Source of the DNA: Cordia subcordata
Lineage: Eukaryota > Streptophyta > Magnoliopsida > Boraginales > Cordiaceae
Assembly (NCBI GenBank): GCA_028554755.1
Contig: JAPTOF010000015.1
Location: forward strand, 9,424,001 to 9,488,000
Length of the DNA stretch: 64,000 nt
Direction: 5' to 3'
The notes under the pieces were generated by a model, which made no database searches, was not told the DNA's origin, and saw only the letters and a program-made list of their open reading frames with translations. This document shows positions 56,500 through 64,000 of this stretch, one piece after another (within the stretch, counting starts at the first letter, position 1; the number at the start of each line of letters is the position of its first letter). A program made the translations under genes and the position numbers.

Positions 56500-57230
56500 A
56501 TCGATCCAATAATTGAACTGATATCTGCTATCTACGCTAATGACAAAAGAAGATATCTAGGTTTAGTATTCAACATGTAGTGTGTAAAGCTCTCACCGCA
56601 CTAAAGCACATAATGCTTTAGAACATCTTCTTTATCCTTCTGGGCATTGAACAACCCGAGATAATTACATTCCTATAGCTAGGAGGTAAAACACTTCTTT
56701 GCAATATTGCACGTCATTCTAAGCTAAGGCCAATTTAATATAGAAACATAGGATAGAGTTAACCTTTACTGTATTTTTCCTTGTATACCCATGCTCCATC
56801 AATATCTTGATCAAAACAAAGACTTGTTTTTTCTGATCAGATTTGATATCATTTATTCGATGTTCGCTTAAGCCTTTAAAAGGACTTCTTAAGTGGTACA
56901 ACCCACATGATCGCTGCATCTAGCAATGCATTTCTCTAGTTATAAATCTTGATGACTTCATCAAACTTTTCACTCAAGAAAAGCTATCTTGATGAACAAT
57001 CTTTGATATCTCACTATCACTCAGATAGGTGATAGCAATGAAGTCACCTAATGGATCCTAGCATGGCTTTCTAGATAGAAGGCTTTCTTATAATCGATCC
57101 CTTTCTTTCTTAGTATAAACCCTTACTATCCAGCCTTGCTACGAAGGGTCCAACCTTCTCATTAGCTCCATTTTTGCTCCTTGTAAACCCAACTACATCT
57201 TATAATTTTTACCCCTTCAGATACAACTAC
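56500..57230 (-). pseudogene. Copia reverse transcriptase remnant
   Basis: The minus strand near 57180-57040 reads SKNGANEKVGPFVARLDSKG and, after a stop, ERKG with IDYKKAF in the next frame. This matches the copia RT block GxxxRYKARLVAKGYxQxxGxDYxETF. Downstream (56950-56500) only scattered resemblance remains, with KIYN, RINDIKSDQ and similar pieces. No catalytic YVDD is visible. Confidence 0.65.
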
Positions 57231-59100
57231 AAGAATCCAGACATAATTAGAGTAACAAACTCTTAATCATTTGCAATGCATTAATGCCAAACATCTAAAT
57301 CAGAAACTGTTTCATTGTGTCTAGTGAGTACCACAATCCAAAACTTTGGAAACTTGTCAAAAGACTTTCCAAAGCATATATTAGGGTACATGGTAATTCT
57401 CCCATTATGATAATGCTCCGGGTGTAACAATAATAACATACAACCCTCTTCCCTTTCAAGATGGCGCAAATTTATCTGAAGACCAAAAGATCTCCTATAA
57501 AGAAATTCTAGAATTTGGAAAATATGAAATCATACTAGCATTCTCCAAGTACCTAGTATAAATGCCAACAAGCACTTTTACTACTTAGATTAATATATGA
57601 TTCTACCTCTGATCCAAAAGGATATATCAAGAAACAACGCATCTTTAACCTTTGGTTTCATCCACCAAGGACACTAAACACATTAGCTAGAATATTACAA
57701 ATATGGAAGTTAGCTTAAACAAGGTTTGTGGTACAACCACATTTCTCATAATGTCCCATATGTTGCCTTAAATGAGACTTAACAGAAGATGTAAACCACT
57801 ATTTCAAGATCACACTCCTACTACGACATAGGCAGTGATATAGAAAATATCATGAGTCTTTCCATGTCTATGATTGTTCAATTTCTTCACTTATTCACAC
57901 CATTCTCCTTGTGAGGAAAATCTTGATGTAGATTATCGAGTTACAATCCATAATCTACAAGGTGCTCCTCGAGTTCACACGGAAGGCATATTTCACGTTG
58001 ATTAGGATCAAGGAGGTTTTGACTTGTTTATCTAATTTTTGCTCCATCTTAGTGTTAAACCACTAGAGACTTGTATAGCATTAGATGCACACATCTAGAC
58101 CTTTGAGTAGCCACTAGTAAAAACTAGTACTCATAACCTTAAACGTAGTTAGCTCATGAAACCTTATATATTAATGTGAACCAATTTCTAACACTTTCTG
58201 AACTCCTTGTCATCTAGAGAAGAAGTGACCTTTGTAAATCATCTTTTCTCTTAAACATGACCATTGAAAATTATATCTTTGAGATCTAATAAGTTGCAAA
58301 GCCTATACTCGACTGGCTTCTTGTCATGCTCTTAGACTAGCTACCCCTTAGACATAATTAAAACTTATGTCTTTGAGATCTAATGAGCTACGAAGCTTAA
58401 ACTTGACTAACTCCTTATCAAACCTTAGACAAAAGGTCATAAGCATAAGTATGTCCAAAGTGTTATTGGCTGGAGAAAATATCCTTTTTGGATCAAATGT
58501 ACTCTATATCATGCATTAATAGTGTAATAGGATATTGCTAAACCATTATGTATTCTACTGAACGATAAATACTTCTATGTCTACTGATATTGAAACCAGA
58601 ATAGAAATACAATGTCAATAAAGTCTCAAACCAAGTTCTTTCGCATGTTTAGAACATAAATATTAACATGAATATATAAACACTATGTAAGTCCCACTGC
58701 ACAAGCCCATACTTTGTTTCGCTGCGCATTCTAAAAGTAAAGCTTCCTCACTTCTTATCCACATCTCCTGAAACCTCTGCTAGAGATAGCAGTTATGGTT
58801 ACTGGCTCAGGGCCTGCTCAAAAGCAGGACCAACCACCATAAGCATTTCATTGTGAAAAGTGAAGCTTATATCTTTCTAGCACTTGGTTAAGTATATGGG
58901 ATAGTGCATTCTCCATTGTTCTTCTAGGCCATACTAGAAACATTTCCCTTTGGGCTTGTCTCTATTACCCTCTGCCATTACTTTCAAGAACTAGCATCTT
59001 GTTGTTACTCAACATTATCCAATTGCCTCTTTCCATGTTCCAATTGTTTCCCTTATCACTGGACTAAAAGTACTACAAGGTTTAACTTTAGGAATGGAAA
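57231..59100 (-). pseudogene. Copia zinc knuckle, protease and integrase remnants
   Basis: Near 58960-58900 KPKGKCF...YGLEEQWRMHYPIYL recalls KPKGKCFHCGxxGHWKRNCPxYL (nucleocapsid knuckle with Cys and His lost). Near 58270-57960 FNGHV, KVTSSLDDK, KLVHINI and GYEYQFLLV, each broken by stops, match the integrase entry (DLxGPM...GYEYFxTFIDDYSR). The 57469-57281 frame keeps LDVWH but is otherwise unidentifiable. Confidence 0.6.
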
Positions 59101-59153
59101 CCTAGGCCTTTTGTTGAATGACAAACTCTACTTTCTAAAGCTTTTTCATTAAA

Positions 59154-59715
59154 TTAGAAAGGCTTGATGTTCAACTTGTTTGACTTAACAGTCGGCTTAA
59201 ACTTCTTGAAGGATTCAAGTAATGTCTCGAGAATTATCTCAACCTGAGTTGTAGTGTATATTTGAGCCCCTAGGATCTTGGCAATGCTGAAGTGATTCAT
59301 CAACTTGAGCACATACTCTATGATAGATTCCCTTTCTACCATTCTAAAATTCATAGTCTCCCTTATAGCAGCTTGCCTAGTCAACCTACTAATGCCCTTG
59401 AACATCTCAGATGATGAGGTCATGATTTCTACAATAGTCCTCACACCCTCATGTTGTATTAGCAGAATGTCAGATGGATGCTAATATATAGCACTTGGCC
59501 ATAGTAGCAGCTCTCATCCAATCTCTGCTCAGCATCTTGCTAGTATTAGTAGAACAGATACCTATCCGAGGATAAGATTGGGTAAGGACAAAATTGTACC
59601 CGTCCTTGATGAGTACTTTGTTCAAGTTCCTCTTCAAGTGAACATAGTTTGGGCTAGTTAACTTGTTCTCAAAAAGCTTATCTGCCTAACCACTAGAGAA
59701 ATTGCATGACATTTT
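59154..59715 (-). pseudogene. Copia gag
   Basis: From 59715 the minus strand reads MSCNFSSG, then KLFENKLTSPNYVHLKRNLN (family: LTGPNYxxWKRNLxIVL), YNFVLTQSYP, DWMRAATMAKCYILASI. In the frame 59444-59154: MFKGISRLTRQAAIRETMNF, MNHFSIAKILGAQI and ILETLLESFKKF, the copia gag core (LQSLPxSYxxF). A few stops and frame changes. Confidence 0.78.
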
Positions 59716-59760
59716 ACTAGATACACATATAATGATATCATAAATGAATGAGTAAAATAA

Positions 59761-60254
59761 TATGATGCAAGTATGATATGAATGTAACAGTAGAAAACAA
59801 CATATATCAAGCCTTTTTACATTGTTTTCCATTTAGTAGATAAACCCTCAAACTGCTATGATGTAACAGTGTCTCAACCCTGTCATTCGCACTCCATGGA
59901 CGGCATGGCCGAACTAGTGAATAATTGAGTTAGCCTTTTACCTTATTTGGATAATGCTTATCTGGATAGATGCTATCTAGTGGTATCTAATCATTATTTT
60001 GTTTGGCCTCTCAAATCGCCTTAATGTCTCCACCAACGAAGTGGCCGAACCCATGATTTGAGTTGAGTGTTAATAACCATTTCTTAAGGTTTATTCCTTA
60101 CTATGTCTATATTTGAGCCCTTCAATGAGGTAGTGACTCTCATCCACATAGCTAAGACGATCCATGATGAAGAACTCCATCGACGGCGCGGCCAACCTTC
60201 ATCAATGCCCTTATGAATGAACATGTTTAGTCTACCCTGCTAAATCTAGGTAAA
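59761..60254. other. Copia 5' leader-like region with a repeated motif
   Basis: Three spaced copies of a GGACGGCATGGCCGAAC-like motif (about 59897, 60043 and 60181) lie upstream of copia gag in element sense. No gene. The 5' LTR that should follow is not recognisable. Confidence 0.4.
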
Positions 60255-61955
60255 TGTGACACCCTCGGATGATTTGATAAGCTTATATTTTCTATTTAAT
60301 TCTATACCTTTTTCTAACCTTAATTTTGAGCTTTTCAAAAATTTTTGGGATGAATTTGGACTTATTTGATTTTATTTTCAGAATTTTCACTGGTGAGGAA
60401 AATTGGACAAATTTGTAAAGTCTTCGTGTTTTGGCCATAACTTCTTGCTCAGGCATCAAAATGAGGTGATTCAAGTGGCCACAGAAAGCTAGCTTTGAGA
60501 TCTACAACTTTTGAATTTTTGGTGCTTAACCCAATTCAGACTCTAAGATGATGAAAATGCATTGCAAAGTTCTAGATGGAAATAAAAAAAAAGGCAAATT
60601 ATATTAAATGCTATAGGGCCTGCTTATAGTTCTTGTTACCAAAGAATACAAGGGTGTCTTGCCCATGGAAGCTTAGGTCTTGCAATATGCCAATGTTTGT
60701 GGGGACCATCATTATGAGAAAAGGAGAAAAAAGACAGAAGAGAAAACAGGTAAAGTTACCAAAGTTAATATGCATGTGGTAGTGGCCATTCTCTATATAT
60801 AAGAAGATGACACACAAATTACAAGAGGCTAAGTGAGGCTGGAGCTTATGAGTAGCCTTGGACGAAAAAGCTAGGAGGAAGTTTACGAGCTACTACCATG
60901 CGAGAATTCAAAGAAGCGAAGAGCAAAAATTTCGCTGGGCTCATCAAGCGTTTTTCTAATTCTTTATATTTTTTTCTCAGTTTTTAATTTAGTTAGATGT
61001 GAATTTCTTTGTTCAGTGGATTTTCTCAATTAGATTTTTGTTTAGATTTAGAAACAAAAACGAGTTTTTAGTTTTCTATTTAATTTTAATTTAGTTTTAG
61101 GATAATTTAATTCTTGTTTTAGATTTTCAAGCTAGTTTTTAATTTAAGTTTCAGATTTATCATTTAATTTTTTATTCTAGTATTTTATTTATTTTGTGAT
61201 GTTTAATTTATTGACTTCAAGTTTTCAATTTTTAATTTCTTGTAAAATGAGTAGCTAATTTTCTTGTTCTAGGATTTAGATGTAGTCTAGTGTTTTCCTT
61301 GTGATTGCTTCAACTGTTGATTTGAATATTGATTAATCAGTTAATCTATTGTCTTGGGGTTGACTTTCTTGCGAATAATTGATCATTATTTGCATGTCTA
61401 ATATGTTATATAAAGGACTAAAAAGTGAAGTATAGTGATAGTTCATTGAGACAATAGACATAGGGTATTGTTCTTCAAGAATAAAAACAATCCTGTGTGA
61501 CATTGTATGACTCATGCATGCCTAAGCCGCTACATGACAGAATGCATAGATTACCATAGAGCTTAATGGATTTATGTTAATACTTGTGATCATGAAAATA
61601 GACATACGGTTAGCATAAATACTGTGTGGTATCTCGAAAGGGAACTTCAATGATTTTAGGGTATCTAGTCATTAACCTGAGGAAAGTAAATCCAATCAAT
61701 CAGTTTAAGTTAATCACAAGAAAACATTGGATGAAATCTAAATTCTTAGAATTGTCCTTCTTAATTGTTAGAGTTTAATCGTTGAGTCTTTAGTTAGATT
61801 TTCAATTTGTGCACTTTATTTTTGTTTGAATTGAGTTTTCTAGATAATATAGGAAACTTTCGTTTTGATACTAGATACAACCTCCTCGCGGGACAATACT
61901 CTTGTTCACTTTTTATTACTTGCCACGATTTCATGCACTTGCAGATTTCACACAA
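60255..61955 (+). repeat. Probable 5' LTR of an Athila-like element (element 6)
   Basis: Begins TGTGACACCCTCGG and ends near TTTCACACAAG just before a PBS. It contains a TATA box (60793-60803). The left edge is inferred; the partner LTR lies beyond the window. No gene. Confidence 0.5.
60793..60803 (+). promoter_or_regulatory. TATA box in the LTR of element 6
   Basis: CTATATATAAG, inside the LTR upstream of the PBS, followed by an A-rich start region. Confidence 0.5.
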
Positions 61956-61960
61956 GTTTT

Positions 61961-61980
61961 TGACACCGTTGTCGGGGAGG
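61961..61980 (+). other. Primer-binding site of element 6
   Basis: TTGACACCGTTGTCGGGGAG, a decayed TTGGCGCCGTTGCCGGGGA. Confidence 0.85.
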
Positions 61981-62050
61981 TAATAGTGTCAATATCAATA
62001 CAAGGAGTTTTTTATATTAATTTAGGGTTTTTCTTGTTATTTATTTAACT

Positions 62051-62870
62051 GTGTTAGTTTCTAGGTGCATGAAATTGAGGCGAAGTCAAGGCTTGGAATT
62101 GGAAGAATTTGATCCTGAGATTGAGCGAGCATTTCACACACTAAAGAAAGAAAGTAAACATGAATTGAAAAGAGAGCGAAAAATTGAGATGGTTGAGAAC
62201 AATGAAGAAGAGGCGAGGGCACTGCATGAGCATGGTATGCCTAGTATACGAGGAGCTCAAACTTGCATTGTTAGGCCATCAATTAATGCAAACAATTTTG
62301 AAATCAAACCGGGCCATATTCAAATAATGCAGCAAGATCAATTTGGTAGAGGGGTAAGTAAAGATCCAAATGCACACTTGTCCAATTTCTTGGAAAAATA
62401 CGATACTGTCAAGATGAATGGTGCGTCAGAAGATGCCATCCATTTGAGGTTATTTCCTTTCACTTTGCGAGATAAGACTAAATTATGATTAAATTCTGTG
62501 TCTCATAATACTTTTACTACTTGGGATGCGCTCTCATTTCGCTTTTTAGTGAAATATTTCTCGCCTAGTAAGACTGCTAAACTCCGGAATGATATCACTA
62601 GTTTTACTTAATTTGAGGGTGAATCTTTGTATGAAGCTCAAGAAAGGTATAAGGAATTGTAGAGAAGGTGTCCACACCATAGGCTCCCTGAATGGTTTAT
62701 TGTGTAAACATTCTATAATGGGTTGTCACATTATGTTCAAATTACCATAGATGTAGCTTGAAGAAGAGCTATAATGGCCAAATCTACTGAAGATGCAAAA
62801 GCTCTTTTGGAGGAAATGGCTTCGAATAACTATTAATGGCACAATGAGAGAGTTACACCCAAGAAGGTAG
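62051..62870 (+). pseudogene. Element 6 gag (Athila-like), cut short
   Basis: The first 145 codons are open: KLRRSQGLELEEFDPEIERA, an RPSINANNFEIKPGHIQIMQ block, QFGRGVSKDPNAHLSNFLE and DAIHLRLFPFTLRDKTKL. Then stops interrupt WDALSFRFLVKYFSPSKTAK, FEGESLYEAQERYKEL, RRCPHHRLPEWF and a final EDAKALLEEMASNNY. This is the retrotransposon gag core in complete order. It ends at 62920, where another LTR begins. Confidence 0.85.
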
Positions 62871-62920
62871 GTATGTAAGAGGTGGATGGTATTAGTATAA
62901 TAAATTCTAAAGTTGATTCT

Positions 62921-63738
62921 TGATGTGTTGTGTTTTTGTGTGTGTTTGCATCGTCATTTATCTATGTTTGGGAGGTGTTTTTGAGCTTTAAAAGATGTAA
63001 TAGTATAGTACATATGTTAGAGATAGGCTTAAGCATATGCAAATGTACATAGTTGAGTTTAAAGACAAATGCTACACTAATGCAAGATTATTTCTCGTGT
63101 TTAGTGAAGTTTAGGTTAAGAACGAAGCTTGAATCAATGAAGATTGGATGTTGGAGCAAAGCCCAAGGTGATTTGGATGAAAAGATATCTAAGAAAATGC
63201 ATATGGAGGCATGCGGGTCAAGCACAGAGCAATCAAAGCAGAACGAGCGAAAAATGAAGAAGTGGAATGGTTCTGCCGATCACCCCCTGGCCCCTATCGG
63301 TTGGCGGGTATGGGAGGCTAGCAGTTCCAGAGAGGTCCTTATGTTTGCCAGTCAACTAAGATCTTATGCCAATCGACTGGCAGGGTCGACAGGCAGCACA
63401 CTACAACTATAAAAGAAGCTCGATTTTGCTGCAAAAAGGAGAATCTTTACACCTACTTTTCCACACACCTATTTCACACACACACAAAACCCTATCTTCA
63501 CCACCTCTAAAACACACACTTACACACTTTTCACCTAGAATCAAGCTTATTTAGAGGGTTTTAAACACTTGGATTGAAGTCTACACCAAGATTTTGTACA
63601 ACAATTGCTAGGATGAAAGGGGGGCTTTCTATTCTCTCTTTCATCCTTTTTTATATTATGTTTGAGTAGATTTATTTAGGGTGGTGATACTTGTGTAATG
63701 GGTTGATTCTATACTCTTATATTATGGGATTTAATGGC

Positions 63739-63779
<41 letters not shown>

Positions 63780-64000
63780 ATTCTATGTTTTTTTTTTTAC
63801 AATGGCTATTGTTCAATACATGTCTAGCTGTTTGATAATTTGCCTATGCGAGTTGCATATGTATACATTGAAGTCTATTTGCTACTAAACACCTTTAATC
63901 CATTCTATAATCATGTCTATGTGTTTATGTGTGGATTTTACAAAGTGGGTAATGCTTATATTTATGTCTATGTGTTTGTTTGCATGCTTAGTAGTGAATA
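62921..64000 (+). repeat. LTR of element 5 (element-1 family), runs off the window
   Basis: Begins TGATGTGTTGTGTTTTTGTG, the exact reverse complement of the outer end of the element 1 LTRs. Similarity continues through the GAAGTCTATTTGCTACTAAAC and CATGTCTATGTGTTT blocks. It interrupts the element 6 gag. Includes (TA)n at 63741-63770. The internal part, if any, lies beyond 64000. Confidence 0.8.
63407..63415 (+). promoter_or_regulatory. TATA box in the LTR of element 5
   Basis: CTATAAAAG, at a position comparable to the TATA box of element 1's LTRs. Confidence 0.5.

Larger units (their letters stand above)
54781..59760 (-). mobile_element. Decayed Ty1/copia retrotransposon, minus strand
   Basis: In minus sense: gag (59715-59154), zinc knuckle, integrase, RT, then the copia polypurine signature AAGTGGGAGATTATTG at about 56286-56301, and a 3' LTR running left to about 54781. 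No 5' LTR is recognisable to the right; the sequence passes into other DNA before 60255. Dozens of stops. Confidence 0.75.

Overview
This is plant nuclear DNA, most likely from a eudicot. It has AT-rich spacers, plant-type LTR retrotransposons, Mutator-like transposons (MULEs), plant-specific plant-mobile-domain (PMD) genes and short GT-AG introns. I find no intact host gene, rRNA or CRISPR array. Almost everything is mobile DNA in nests. Many boundaries can be fixed from terminal repeats, primer-binding sites (PBS) and target-site duplications (TSDs).

Layout, left to right. 1-3480: tRNA-like fragment, a rotted Ty3/gypsy gag with a Tat/Ogre-like PBS, and a copia-LTR-like stretch. 3481-4827: AT-rich, no gene. 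4828-16844: a small Pack-MULE (about 190-bp terminal inverted repeats, 9-bp TSD) carrying a fragment of the splicing-factor gene SLU7. It was split by an 11.1-kb Athila-like gypsy element (element 1, 5457-16558, minus strand, gag-PR-RT-RH-IN recognisable). 16942-25785: an LTR element with 352-bp LTRs, a PBS, no recognisable pol and a 64-bp-period tandem repeat. It was split by MULE-1 (18677-23882), which has a perfect 9-bp TSD and carries a PMD gene (+) convergent with a MURA-type transposase (-).

From about 27224 to 54690 lie the pieces of a second MULE of the same PMD + MURA design (MULE-2). It is broken by element 3 (27281-33673, minus, gypsy deletion derivative), element 2 (34775-43446, plus, gypsy, TSD TCGAC) and element 4 (44441-52542, plus, 2.2-kb LTRs, only a gag-like zinc-knuckle frame). 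A copia LTR with PBS (26745-27223) abuts its left side and a decayed copia element (about 54781-59760, minus) abuts its right side. 60255-62870 is the LTR, PBS and gag of another Athila-like element, cut by the LTR of an element-1 relative (62921 to the window end).

Functionally this is a graveyard. Every long coding region carries stops or frameshifts, although several catalytic motifs survive. The most informative items are the PMD + MURA MULE family with its array of subterminal repeats, the SLU7-capturing Pack-MULE, and the non-autonomous element 4, whose LTR ends match those of the autonomous element-1 family. Family names come from motif recognition by eye; no database search was possible.
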